Shown here: positions 37,592 to 46,905 of the stretch, piece by piece | Layout of the letters: each line of letters begins with the position of its first letter | How positions within the stretch are numbered: the stretch's first letter is position 1 | NCBI GenBank assembly: GCA_017459985.1 | Contig: JAFUBX010000028.1 | Coordinates: forward strand, 1 to 64,000 | Origin: Parasporobacterium sp. | GTDB taxonomy: Bacteria > Bacillota > Clostridia > Lachnospirales > Lachnospiraceae | Length of the DNA stretch: 64,000 nucleotides | Direction: 5' to 3' | The notes under the pieces: generated by a model | What the model was told of the DNA's origin: nothing | The model's input: the letters and a program-made list of their open reading frames with translations, nothing else | The model's database searches: none | Translations under genes and position numbers: made by a program

Positions 37592-38710
37592 TTACAGTTT
37601 AATCTCGCGGCCTTCAGCTGCGGATTTGTAGATGGCATCCAGGATCTGGGTTACGACAAATGCCTGCTGCGGAAGGACACAGGGATCTGTGTCATTGATG
37701 ATGCACTCCAGCCACTGCTTGCACTCGATATCTTTCGGCTCGGAGGAACCACCCTCGAAGAAGGCGATGGAGCCTGCCTCAGACAGAGACTGCTCGACCA
37801 GATTGCCGTGGTAGGTGCCGTTGACGATCAGATTGTACTCCCGTCCGGTTGCGTTACCGCCTGCCATTTCGCCGACGATCTCTGCGCCGCCCTTGGTACC
37901 GCACAGGGTGCAGGCTGCTTCTCTGGAATCCTTCATATTGATAGCCCATGCTGCCTCAAGGAAGATGGTAGCGCCGTTTTCGAATTTGATGAATCCGAAT
38001 GCGGAATCTTCCACTTCGAAGGTCTCCGGATCCCAGGGTCCGAACATATTGCCCTGGGCTGCCAGTTCGCTGTGGCCTAATTTTTCAAATACGGAACCCA
38101 TAACGGATACCGGTTTGTAGTTGTTCATGCACCATAAGGTGATGTCCAGCGCGTGGGTACCGATATCAATCAGCGGACCGCCGCCCTGTTTGGACTTATC
38201 CGGGAAAACGCCCCATGTCGGAACTGCTCTTCTTCTGATAGCGTGGGATTTTGCGAAATAGATCTCGCCGAATTCGTCTGCCTCGCAGGCTTTATGAAGC
38301 AGCTGAGTATCCTGACGGAAGCGGTTCTGATATCCGATAGTGAACTTCTTGCCGGATTTCTTCCAGGCATCCATCATCTTCTGGGCAGACTCGGTGTTGT
38401 GAGCCATTGGCTTCTCGCACATAACATGTTTGCCAGCCTCAAAGGCGTCGCAGGTGATCGGGCAATGGGCCACGTTCGGTGTGCAGACATGAACCACATC
38501 GATGCTCTCATCCTTCAGAAGCTCTTTGTAATCGGTATAATATTTTGCGCCTTCTGCGCCGTACTGCTCGCAGGCTTTCTTTGCGCGTTCTTCAATAATG
38601 TCGCAGAATGCGACCATTTCACACAGATCCTTCTGTGCGGCCAGTGCCGGGAAATGTTTCTGATTTGCGATACCGCCGCATCCGATAACTGCTACTCTTA
38701 ATTTTGCCAT
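37592..38710 (-). CDS. Gfo/Idh/MocA family oxidoreductase, copy 1 (DgpA-like)
   Basis: 372 aa. Rossmann motif IGCGGIANQKHFPAL, EKP motif (CEKPMAHN) and IDIGTHALDI with the catalytic residues. Of the two copies this one looks more like the DgpA enzymes that oxidise C3 of the glucose in puerarin-type C-glucosides, judged from memory and position. NAD(P) cofactor expected. Directly after the transporter genes. Confidence 0.83.
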   Translation of the reverse strand: MAKLRVAVIGCGGIANQKHFPALAAQKDLCEMVAFCDIIEERAKKACEQYGAEGAKYYTDYKELLKDESIDVVHVCTPNVAHCPITCDAFEAGKHVMCEKPMAHNTESAQKMMDAWKKSGKKFTIGYQNRFRQDTQLLHKACEADEFGEIYFAKSHAIRRRAVPTWGVFPDKSKQGGGPLIDIGTHALDITLWCMNNYKPVSVMGSVFEKLGHSELAAQGNMFGPWDPETFEVEDSAFGFIKFENGATIFLEAAWAINMKDSREAACTLCGTKGGAEIVGEMAGGNATGREYNLIVNGTYHGNLVEQSLSEAGSIAFFEGGSSEPKDIECKQWLECIINDTDPCVLPQQAFVVTQILDAIYKSAAEGREIKL

Positions 38711-38796
38711 AATAATATCTCCTATATAAAATTTCTGCTTGTTTTTTACCTTCTTTGGGAGTCCCCTTCAGGAGAGCTCCGGATGACTTCGGATGA

Positions 38797-39786
38797 TCAG
38801 GCTGCCTGTGCAGTCCCGTCATCCAGTTTCTTCTGATTTACAGCTGCCTGTTCGTTCCTGGAGCTGATCTTTCTGTTCAGGAACAGGGTGAAGGCCACGG
38901 AGGCCAGAAGAACAATACCCTTGATCAGCTGAGTCAGACCGGAATCGGCGCCTGCCAGGGTCAGACCGTTGGTCAGGATGATGATGGTAAATGCACCGAT
39001 GATGATCTTGTACAGCTGGGATTTCATACCGCCGTTAACCGGAATTCCGCCGATGAACATGGCCATCATGACGTTCATTTCGAAGGAAACGCCGACCTTG
39101 TTGTCCACCGCGCCGATCCGGACTGCATTGAACACTGCAGCGAAGGCACACAGCGCACCGGAAATGATGAATGCGATGATCTTGATCTTCGCCACATTAA
39201 TGCCGACGTGCCGCATCGCGACTTCGTTTTCTCCGATGCCCTTCAGATAAACGCCGTAAGGTGTATAGTTATAAACAAACAATACAATCAGGAACAGGAC
39301 AATCAGGACAACGATCTTGAAAACGGTATTGTTGAGGAAAGAAAGGGAGGCCGGAGGCACTGCCGGGGAGGCCGCAAAGAACAGGTTGTTCAGCGCCTTG
39401 AACGCAATCATGATGGCCAGTGACATCATGAAGGTGTTCGCACGGAACTTGGCATTCAGGGTTCCCAGAAGGGCGCCGGACGCAATACCGATCGCGAGGG
39501 CGGCCGGGAATACCAGCCAGGGGCTTGCGCCGCCTGCCACACAGGCAAATCCGCCTGCCAGACCCAGTAATGCTCCGTGGGTAATATCGGTTCCGCCCAT
39601 GGTGGTGGCAAATACCATACCGAAGCCGGCAACGATAATCGCGAAGCCCTGGTTAAACATACTTTCCAGGTTGGATACACTTAAGATCTTATCAAAACCG
39701 TCAATAATACCAAAGATAATCAGCATGAATGCCAGGATCAGAAATGGTATGACAGTTAACCATGGGAAATTCTTTTTTGTCTTCAT
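38797..39786 (-). CDS. Sugar ABC transporter permease (RbsC type), copy 2
   Basis: 329 aa, about 9-10 membrane helices. The BPD_transp_2 signature region is GIGENEVAMRHVGINVAKIKIIAF. The ATG overlaps the stop of the ATPase gene by one base (TAATG), so translation is coupled. One of two permeases of the importer. The C-terminus is cytoplasmic, Lys/Gln-rich. Confidence 0.9.
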   Translation of the reverse strand: MKTKKNFPWLTVIPFLILAFMLIIFGIIDGFDKILSVSNLESMFNQGFAIIVAGFGMVFATTMGGTDITHGALLGLAGGFACVAGGASPWLVFPAALAIGIASGALLGTLNAKFRANTFMMSLAIMIAFKALNNLFFAASPAVPPASLSFLNNTVFKIVVLIVLFLIVLFVYNYTPYGVYLKGIGENEVAMRHVGINVAKIKIIAFIISGALCAFAAVFNAVRIGAVDNKVGVSFEMNVMMAMFIGGIPVNGGMKSQLYKIIIGAFTIIILTNGLTLAGADSGLTQLIKGIVLLASVAFTLFLNRKISSRNEQAAVNQKKLDDGTAQAA

Positions 39787-41297
39787 TACAGCATCACCTC
39801 GATTATCTTATCTTCAATAAAGTCTGTCGTTCTGCTGAGCATTCCGGCCATTTCATGGTCCTTCATAACCAGCAGCCTGTCAGACATACCCATTGCTTCC
39901 GGAAGCTCGTCAGAGATCAGAATAATCGCGATTCCTTTCTCCTTCATCTGCTTCATAACTCCGTAAATATAGGCTTTTACGCCGATATCCACGCCTCGGG
40001 TCGGGCAGTCCAGAATGACATATTCCAGATCCTGCACCAGCCAGCGGCTTAAGTTGACCTTCTGTTTGTTACCGCCGGACAGGCTCTTCACCACCTGACC
40101 GAGACCGGAGGATTTGATTTCGAAATCCACAGAAGCCTTGTTTGCCAGTTTGTTGACCCTTGCAGGACTCAGGAATTTCAGCGGTCCCTGGGTCAGCAGT
40201 CTGACATTGGGAACGGAAATATTCTGTCCGATACTTGCGTCCAGCATCAGGCCGTCGGCGTCCCTGTCCTTGGAAAGATAGGCGCCATTGGTCCGGATCA
40301 TATCCTTGGGTCCCTTCAGCTGCATATTATGGGGAACGCAGGTAATGGTTCCCTTGCGATGCTCGGAAAGTCCGAACAGAGCCGGTCCTACCGAATGGAT
40401 GCCGCCGTCGGAAAGACCTCAGACACCCAGGATCTCTCCTTTATGAAGTTCGAAGGAAATATCCTTCAGCTCTCCGGGAACTGTCAGATGCTCCACCTTC
40501 AGAACCACATCATCCTGATAGTTTTCTTCCTGATCTGCACGGTAGTAATCTCCGGAAACCTCACGGCCGATCATCAGACGTTTCAGTTCGTCCATGTCAT
40601 ATTCCGAAGTCGGACGGGTATCAATGATCTGTCCGTCACGCAGAACGCTGATGTGAGTACAGATTTCCATCATTTCCTCCAGGTCGTGGGTCACCATCAG
40701 GATGGTTCCTCCCACCTCTTCGGAGGTAAAATGCTCAATGAATTTGTAGAGCATTTTCCGGTTGTCATGGGAAAGGGCCTGAGAGATCTCATCCAGGATC
40801 AGGAATTTCGGATCGATGGAGAGCGCTCTTGCGAGCTCCAGTACCTTCCGGTTCTCAATCGACATATTTCCTGCTACTCCGTTCAGGGATACCTTGGTCA
40901 GATTCCATTTCTCGAAGGTTGCTTCAGCTTCCTTTTTCATGCCGGCCAGGCTTACCAGAGGACCGGATTTGAAGTTGCCGGTTCTTCCCAGGAACATGTT
41001 GGTTACCGGATCCAGAGATCCCACCACGCCCAGTTCCTGAAGCACCATGGCGACCTTATGATTATTTGCGTCCACCGGATTTGCGGGTGCGTATTCCTGT
41101 CCGTTCAGGTACATCTTACCGCTGGTGGGTTTCTGGATTCCGCAGATCATGGAAGCCAGGGTGGATTTGCCGGAACCGTTCTCGCCGGCCAGACCCAGGA
41201 CGGCACCTCTGGGGATCTCCAGATTCAGATCATTATTTGCTTTCGTGGCACCAAAGAATTTGCAGAGATGTTCTGTCTTTAATACGATATCTGCCAT
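39786..41297 (-). pseudogene. Sugar ABC transporter ATP-binding protein (RbsA type) with an in-frame UGA
   Basis: The frame is open for 504 codons, the normal RbsA length, except for one TGA at 40419-40421 (about residue 293). First ATPase domain: Walker A GENGSGKSTL, Walker B FLILDEISQ, weak signature MSIENRK. Second domain, after the UGA: GLSDGGIHSVG at the Walker A position, signature KSLSGGNKQK, Walker B YVILDCPTRG. Both ends overlap the permease genes by one base. No frameshift and no other lesion is seen. Either a fresh nonsense mutation or sequence error, or the UGA is read through. If not read through, the importer lacks half its ATPase. Confidence 0.85.
40384..40421 (-). other. In-frame UGA followed by a stem-loop
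   Basis: Directly after the TGA (40419-40421), GGTCTTTCCGA (40408-40418) can pair with TCGGTAGGACC (40384-40394): nine Watson-Crick pairs, one G-U and one mismatch, with a 13-base loop. The place is like that of a bacterial selenocysteine element, but the loop lacks the GU expected there. May be coincidence of the coding sequence. Confidence 0.4.
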
Positions 41298-42283
41298 TAT
41301 TTTGCCACCCCCTTATAATTGAGACGTGCCAGCACGCCGCAGATGATAACCACTGCACCGAGAATAACTTCCTGCAATGTTCCTGCCTGGACGCCCATAA
41401 TGGTGAGGAAGTTAAACAGTGAGCTGACGAAGATACCGGCTCCGAAGGCTCCGACAGGCTCGCTGACCCAGGCGCTGAGCGAATTGGCGATCAGGGTAAC
41501 TGCCAGTGCCTTAAAAATCGTGGAAAGGCTGGCAAGACCCGACGATGCGGAGATAGAACCTGCCTTACTGATGTTCAGGATGGCGGATGCGCCTACGATC
41601 AATGCGCCGATCACGGCAGCAATGACCAGGGCTTTTCTGCGGTTAATACCGACTGCGGAAGAGACGCCCGGATCCCCGCCGATGGCCTTCAGGTTGATAC
41701 CGATGGAAGTGCGGTTGTACAGAAGATACACGATCACAAAAATGACGACCATGATGATAACATTCACCGGCCATCTTCCCAGTACACGCAAATCATCTCC
41801 CAGCGTGATAACGGCAGAACCGGCGGTTTTGCTTCTGGCCTGTGTCCACATGACCATGATTGCCTCAAAGATCAGTCCTGATCCGAGGCCGGCGATCCAG
41901 CCGGGGATCTTCAGAATCTCGGAACAGAAGACCACCACCAGTTCGCAGATCACGATCACGATGAACGGAGCAATGATCAGTCCGACATACCCCAGACCGG
42001 CATCCATAGCCAGGATTGCGCCGATGTTGGCGCCCAGGATGACCTGTGCACCAATGGATAAGTCAACCAGTCCGGTTCCGAAAATAAACATCATGCCCCA
42101 GGCAACAACCGTCGGGAATACGGCCTGCGGAAGAATATTCTTGGTGATATTCTTCATGCTCAGCATGTTGCTTCCGGTGATCAGATTCATGATCTCGATT
42201 AAAACAATTAGTAATACAAGCAACAAAAGCTGTTTAAACAGCGGCTTGCTTGTAAATCCCTGTTTTGTTGCTGTTTTTGTCAT
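41297..42283 (-). CDS. Sugar ABC transporter permease (RbsC type), copy 1
   Basis: 328 aa from MTKTATKQGF, behind GGGAGGATATT; a longer start 42 bases upstream is less likely. About 9-10 membrane helices with the family segment LKAIGGDPGVSSAVGINRRKALVIAAV. Forms the membrane channel with the second permease. Its stop overlaps the ATPase start by one base. Confidence 0.9.
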   Translation of the reverse strand: MTKTATKQGFTSKPLFKQLLLLVLLIVLIEIMNLITGSNMLSMKNITKNILPQAVFPTVVAWGMMFIFGTGLVDLSIGAQVILGANIGAILAMDAGLGYVGLIIAPFIVIVICELVVVFCSEILKIPGWIAGLGSGLIFEAIMVMWTQARSKTAGSAVITLGDDLRVLGRWPVNVIIMVVIFVIVYLLYNRTSIGINLKAIGGDPGVSSAVGINRRKALVIAAVIGALIVGASAILNISKAGSISASSGLASLSTIFKALAVTLIANSLSAWVSEPVGAFGAGIFVSSLFNFLTIMGVQAGTLQEVILGAVVIICGVLARLNYKGVAK

Positions 42284-42370
42284 AATATCCTCCCAGAATG
42301 ATCCGGGGATGGGCCGTTGCGGCAATGTCCCCGGACGGGTTCACGAGAATGTATTGCATCCTCTTCCCTT

Positions 42371-42404
42371 AAAAATCGGCGGCACTCGTTTTTCGAGGCC
42401 GCCG
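42371..42404 (-). terminator. Attenuator-like terminator between binding protein and permease
   Basis: CGGCGGC (42377-42383) and CGAG plus GCCGCCG (42394-42404) form a strong 11-12 bp stem with loop TTTTT. On the minus strand it is followed by ATTTTTA. Partial termination here would give more binding protein than membrane subunits, a common arrangement. Confidence 0.75.
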
Positions 42405-42444
42405 AGTGAATTAATCAAGTACGATATAAGATATCCCAGTCTGA

Positions 42445-43533
42445 TTATTCGCTGATGCCGTGTGCTGCTGCACGCTCATCAATGCTGTATGCATACAGAG
42501 CTTCTTTAAATTCATCAAAGGTGCCGTTGACCAGAGCTTCGGTCTCTTCCTGAGAGTAAGGAGTTGCATTCAGGAATACATCCTGGTAGAGCTCAAACTT
42601 CTCAGCCGGTACTTCGAACGGAGCAACATCATCGATATACGGGATGTTTCCGTCTGCATCCAGCATCTGGTTGCCATGCAGATATGCTTCCAGCAGAACT
42701 GCTGCATAGTAGCCGCATACCCAGAAGTCACCGTTGATCATCTGGATCTTGCCCTGTGCTTCATAGTCAAGAGCCTGCTTGTCAAGTCCGGAGGTAAGAA
42801 CCGGGATGTCTTCTTCTGCATTGTTCAGAGCGTTAACAGCTGCAATACCGAAATCGGAACCGGTGCCATAGATGAAATCGGGCTCATTCACGATCAGGGA
42901 GTTCTCGATCTTTGTGGTACCGTCATCAATGTTTTCACAGTTCAGAACGTCCAGGATCTCTCCGCCTGCTGCTTCGAATTTTGCCTGGAATGCTTCCAGT
43001 CTCGGGGTGTCGGTCGGGTCGCCGATGGTAGCGGTTGCAACCAGAACGGTCTTGTAGCCCTGCTCGATGGCGTAATCCGCAATTGCTTCGCCGTAAATTG
43101 CGTTAGCAGGTCCGATTGCGCCGACATAGTACGGATTCTCGCTCAGAGTCTTGTGCATCTCCGGATCCGGAACTTTGTCGTTGAATACGAACGGAACTTC
43201 ATATTTTGCGCAGATCTCTGCAACAGTCGGATACAGATCCGGAACCGGCAGCCAGATCAGGATGCCATCGCAGCCTGCGTTGCACATATTCTCAACGTCA
43301 GCGATGATCTGCTCGATCTGGAAGTTGTCGTTGGTTCCCATCGGAGTGTCGCCCATGTAAGCGATCGCATAATCCGAGTTGTTAGCCAGAGACAGAAGTG
43401 CGTAGGAGCCGGCGCCAAAATAGTTGTAGCCGACCTTGAAGCCGCCTTCTGCTTCCTCTGCTGCTGCGATGCCTGCGAATGCAGTTACTAACATCACACA
43501 AGCAACGATGATAGCAAGTACTCTTTTTTTCAT
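42445..43533 (-). CDS. Sugar ABC transporter substrate-binding protein
   Basis: 362 aa. Signal peptide MKKRVLAIIVACVMLVTAFA, then a periplasmic-binding-protein fold of the ribose/galactose type (VGYNYFGAGSY, GCDGILIWLPVPDL, YVGAIGPANAIYGEAIADYA). AGGAGG ribosome site. There is no lipobox cysteine after the signal peptide, unusual in a Gram-positive. First gene of the glycoside operon, so likely the most highly made. Ligand unknown. Confidence 0.88.
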   Translation of the reverse strand: MKKRVLAIIVACVMLVTAFAGIAAAEEAEGGFKVGYNYFGAGSYALLSLANNSDYAIAYMGDTPMGTNDNFQIEQIIADVENMCNAGCDGILIWLPVPDLYPTVAEICAKYEVPFVFNDKVPDPEMHKTLSENPYYVGAIGPANAIYGEAIADYAIEQGYKTVLVATATIGDPTDTPRLEAFQAKFEAAGGEILDVLNCENIDDGTTKIENSLIVNEPDFIYGTGSDFGIAAVNALNNAEEDIPVLTSGLDKQALDYEAQGKIQMINGDFWVCGYYAAVLLEAYLHGNQMLDADGNIPYIDDVAPFEVPAEKFELYQDVFLNATPYSQEETEALVNGTFDEFKEALYAYSIDERAAAHGISE

Positions 43534-43740
43534 TGTTTTTCCTCCTAATTTGCTAAGTGTTGTGTATCAACATTTACCTGTCGCAATCATAGTATCTGTT
43601 TTTTCCGGGAAAATCTTTTAAAAACCTTTCAAAAATTTTGCTGATTTTTCCAAATTCCATGGGTTCTGTTTTTCCGCGGATCTTTTTTCTGAAAAAAATG
43701 CAATGTCAACCTCTAATTTTTTCAATTCCGTATAAAGAAG
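43534..43740 (-). promoter_or_regulatory. Promoter region of the glycoside operon
   Basis: A good -10 TATGAT is on the minus strand at 43586-43591 with no convincing -35 at 17 bases, which fits an activator-dependent promoter. The rest is AT-rich. The AraC-type gene upstream is the natural candidate regulator. Confidence 0.45.
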
Positions 43741-43743
43741 CAC

Positions 43744-43772
43744 AAAAACCCCCGGAAGGGCGGATTCCGGGG
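43744..43772 (-). terminator. Terminator of the AraC-GH39 gene
   Basis: On the minus strand CCCCGGAA, a 7-base loop and TTCCGGGGG are followed by TTTTTG. It ends the regulator transcript before the operon. Confidence 0.8.
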
Positions 43773-43820
43773 ACTGTTTCGAAGTAAATGACGCAGCCTG
43801 TCATGGGCCATCGTGCCTTT

Positions 43821-46241
43821 TTACTTATAAATATGCAATAAGAGCATTTCGTGGGGCTGCATCTGTGCCTCCAGATAGATCATGCCCTTTTCCGCGACCC
43901 GGTGCTCCATCCGGATCCGGGGGACACAGATATTCTTCATATACTGAATGTCATTGCTGCGCATTTCCGGCTCATATCCCAGACGTTTCCATTCATCTAT
44001 GACGCTGCCGGATTCCTGATTCACCACATGACGCTTGATGACATACTCCTGTCCGGCTTCCAGACCATGAACCATGAACCGGATCTGCAGAAAATCCTGA
44101 TCCTGGAACATCGTATTGACATTATAGACATTGACAGTGTTTTCTTCTTCATATTTATAATCATATTTGAGATTTTTATGATTATAACAGAGGATGTAGA
44201 TATTATTGGGACTGTTCTGCACGGCCAGATATCCGGGTCCCTGCCCGATCAGATCCGTCCCCAGCTTGGACAGAAAATACAGGGCAAAATATGTAGGCTT
44301 CGGAATTCCGTCCTTGCTCATGAGTCCGGATCCGCCATGGAGAATCCCGGCCGGCGCATAATGCAGGGACAGCCGGTCCGTGGCGACCCAGAAGCACACC
44401 ATATCCGCATATCCCTGGAACAAATTGGCCACCCGCAGCACATTGGTCCCCCGGTTCAGATGGTCGTTCATGGAATTACGGTTGGACAGGATCGTCGTGG
44501 TTTCCGTGACATACAGAGGACGCTTCGGCGCGTGGCATTCCTCCAGCATCCGGTTTGCCTGATGAATCTGCTTATTCAGAAAATCCGGATCCATACTGCG
44601 GTCATGGGAATAGCCGGTGGTCTCATCCGTGTTGTTCATGTACGGAAAAATATGGATCGAATAAAAATCAGGCCAGATCCCGATGGACTTCCAGACATCA
44701 AAATGGGACTGCAGACTGATCTTTTTTCCGTCAAAGACCCAGTCCGGACCGCCCACCATGGCATCCCGGCAATGGGATTTGATAATCTTGTAGGAAGCCT
44801 GAAAGACATCTTTATAGATATTTCCGGAATAATAAGCCTCCCCGGTGCCGTAATAATCCAGCCCGCTTTCCACGGAATAATCGCCGAATTCGAAGATCCA
44901 GCGGGAGACCTCTTCATACCCGTAACGGAACACCACATGCTCCATAAGCTTGTCGAGAAAATAGCTCCACTGCTCCAGGGACTGAAATCCCATGCTGTCT
45001 TCCTTCCGGAAGAAGAGTTTGCGCCCGTTCTTGATCAGACATTCCGGATGATCCGTCATATCCAGAAACGGATGCAGATGGATCGAGACCAGAAAATCCA
45101 GTGCAATATCGATCTGCTCAAAGCTCAGGGTCTTCTCCTGCGGGCTGACTGCCACCATACATCTGGGAGAGAAAATATTCCACATACGGATATAGGACAG
45201 GCCCAGCTGTTCCGCCATCTGCCGGATCTGACTCTGCACAGAGGAATTGGTCAGCTGATAGAAGGCTCCCAGACTGACGGTCTGGGTCGCAATGGGATGG
45301 AACTGTTTCCCGGAGCCGGGCTTAAGATCGATCAGGGGTGTCTCCCGTACCTGGGGGCCTAAGGCCGCCTTCTCCTTTAAATACTCCTTCACATGGGATT
45401 CTTCCTCGGTGGTCAGTCCTTCCTCCTCCCGGTCCACATTGCTGCGGACACTTTTCTTATACTGGGACGGGGTGGTTCCATAGATTTCCTTAAAGACCCG
45501 GTTAAAGGATGACGGGGTGGAAAACCCGTTATCCACCGCGATCTCCGTCACGGATTTATTGGTATTCAAAAGGTCATCGATGGCATGATGCAGCCGGATC
45601 TGGTTGATATAATCCGGAAATTTGGCCCCGGTGGTTTTTTTGAAGAGCCTGGACATGGTGGACAGGGAAACAAACATCCTGTCCGCCAGATCCGCCAGGT
45701 TCAGGGGTTCATTATAATTGTTGTTAATAAAGCTGATAATCTCCTGGAGCTGGGAATCCTGGGAAGCCTCCGGAAGATCGGACCCTGTGGTCCTGCAGAT
45801 CCGGTAATTATGGGTCAGCAGGTTGATGAGTTTCGCGTACTGCTCCATCATCCGGAAGCGCTCGGCCGGGATATCCTGCACCTTCAGACGGATCAGTTCC
45901 CGGGTGGTATTCTTCAGTTCCTCGTATCCGGGATCCTTTTTTGAAATAATATTGCACCAGAAGGCAATATAATCTTCTTCAAACAGCTGGGATATCATGT
46001 CATAAGAGATATAAAACCGGCAGACCATGGATTCTTCATCCACATAAATGAAATGTTTTCTGTTGCTGTTGATCAGCAGGAACTCTTCTGTTTCTACGCG
46101 GAATTCATTATTTTCAATCATGACATGAATATGTCCGTCAATAATAAAGATGAGTTCGATATCCCGGTGAAAATGCTCGGTCTCATTTTTTCCATGGAAG
46201 ATCTCGCATTTGAATTGTTTCAGACTATTTTTTTCACTCAT
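43821..46241 (-). CDS. AraC family regulator fused to a GH39-like domain
   Basis: 806 aa from the ATG of MSEKNS (no clear ribosome site; a TTG 27 bases upstream is possible). N-terminal cupin (about 15-80, HFHRDIELIFIIDG), two AraC helix-turn-helix motifs (about 175-275, LADLADRMFVSLSTMSRLFKK and VTEIAVDNGFSTPSSFNRVFK), then a GH39-like barrel (about 330-800). In active GH39 enzymes the acid/base is in a W-N-E motif; here the place reads WIFEFGDYS. The second motif keeps Glu (YVTETTT). So the barrel is probably a sugar sensor. Likely activator of the operon downstream. Confidence 0.85.
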   Translation of the reverse strand: MSEKNSLKQFKCEIFHGKNETEHFHRDIELIFIIDGHIHVMIENNEFRVETEEFLLINSNRKHFIYVDEESMVCRFYISYDMISQLFEEDYIAFWCNIISKKDPGYEELKNTTRELIRLKVQDIPAERFRMMEQYAKLINLLTHNYRICRTTGSDLPEASQDSQLQEIISFINNNYNEPLNLADLADRMFVSLSTMSRLFKKTTGAKFPDYINQIRLHHAIDDLLNTNKSVTEIAVDNGFSTPSSFNRVFKEIYGTTPSQYKKSVRSNVDREEEGLTTEEESHVKEYLKEKAALGPQVRETPLIDLKPGSGKQFHPIATQTVSLGAFYQLTNSSVQSQIRQMAEQLGLSYIRMWNIFSPRCMVAVSPQEKTLSFEQIDIALDFLVSIHLHPFLDMTDHPECLIKNGRKLFFRKEDSMGFQSLEQWSYFLDKLMEHVVFRYGYEEVSRWIFEFGDYSVESGLDYYGTGEAYYSGNIYKDVFQASYKIIKSHCRDAMVGGPDWVFDGKKISLQSHFDVWKSIGIWPDFYSIHIFPYMNNTDETTGYSHDRSMDPDFLNKQIHQANRMLEECHAPKRPLYVTETTTILSNRNSMNDHLNRGTNVLRVANLFQGYADMVCFWVATDRLSLHYAPAGILHGGSGLMSKDGIPKPTYFALYFLSKLGTDLIGQGPGYLAVQNSPNNIYILCYNHKNLKYDYKYEEENTVNVYNVNTMFQDQDFLQIRFMVHGLEAGQEYVIKRHVVNQESGSVIDEWKRLGYEPEMRSNDIQYMKNICVPRIRMEHRVAEKGMIYLEAQMQPHEMLLLHIYK

Positions 46242-46394
46242 GGCAGCTTGTGATTGATAAAATTGCAAAACATTTTTTTATTTTTTGCATTATATCAAAT
46301 CTGATTTCCGCTCACAATCTCTGATATATCTAAAAAGGCGGCTGTAAATTTAGTTAAATTTCATCCTGTTTCGTCCGGCATCAAAGATCAGAAA

Positions 46395-46422
46395 ATCCCG
46401 GATGACCGCAATCATCCGGGAT
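46395..46422 (-). terminator. Terminator of the flavodoxin operon
   Basis: Perfect 11-bp stem ATCCCGGATGA/TCATCCGGGAT with a 6-base loop, followed on the minus strand by TTTTC. Lies 24 bases after the flavodoxin stop. Confidence 0.85.
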
Positions 46423-46445
46423 CCATTTCTGATTTATCGGAATTC

Positions 46446-46868
46446 TTATTTTACCAGCGCAGCTCCGAGGGCTTTGCATGCCTCAATGGCATCCTGGTCC
46501 GGGGCATCATTTGCCAGCACACTGTCGGTCACCAGGGAGATTCCCGATTTTTCACAGTCCTCTTCCCAGTTTCTCATCCATTCTCCGTCCCCCCATCCGT
46601 AGGATCCGAAGAGTGCCACTTTCTTTCCGGCCAGGCTCCCTTTGATGGAGTCATACATCGGTTCGAATTCACTTTCCTCCAGAACTTCCGCTCCCATAGC
46701 CGGGCATCCCATGGCGATCGCATCATAGGAAGAAATTTCGGAAGCATTTACCTGATCCGGAGTGAGAATGACTGTATCAGCACCGGCTGAGTTCATCCCC
46801 GCGAGGACTGCCTCTGCCATTGCCTGTGTATTTCCCGTTCCGCTCCAATAAATAACTGCTGCTTTCAT
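46446..46868 (-). CDS. Flavodoxin
   Basis: 140 aa. FMN phosphate loop IYWSGTGNTQAMAEAV at the N-terminus, GCPAMGAEVLEESEF and FGSYGWGDGEWM at the two aromatic FMN loops. Electron carrier that replaces ferredoxin, especially in low iron. Third gene of a transcription unit with DUF2325 and DUF3793. Confidence 0.93.
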   Translation of the reverse strand: MKAAVIYWSGTGNTQAMAEAVLAGMNSAGADTVILTPDQVNASEISSYDAIAMGCPAMGAEVLEESEFEPMYDSIKGSLAGKKVALFGSYGWGDGEWMRNWEEDCEKSGISLVTDSVLANDAPDQDAIEACKALGAALVK

Positions 46869-46905
46869 TGTTCGTATCATTCCTTTCTTTTGTTATGATT
46901 CCGGT

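Noticed and set aside
40384..40421. Firm call of a selenoprotein
   Set aside because: The stem-loop is suggestive but the loop lacks GU, no redox role is known for this place, and no sel genes are in the window. Kept only as a finding.
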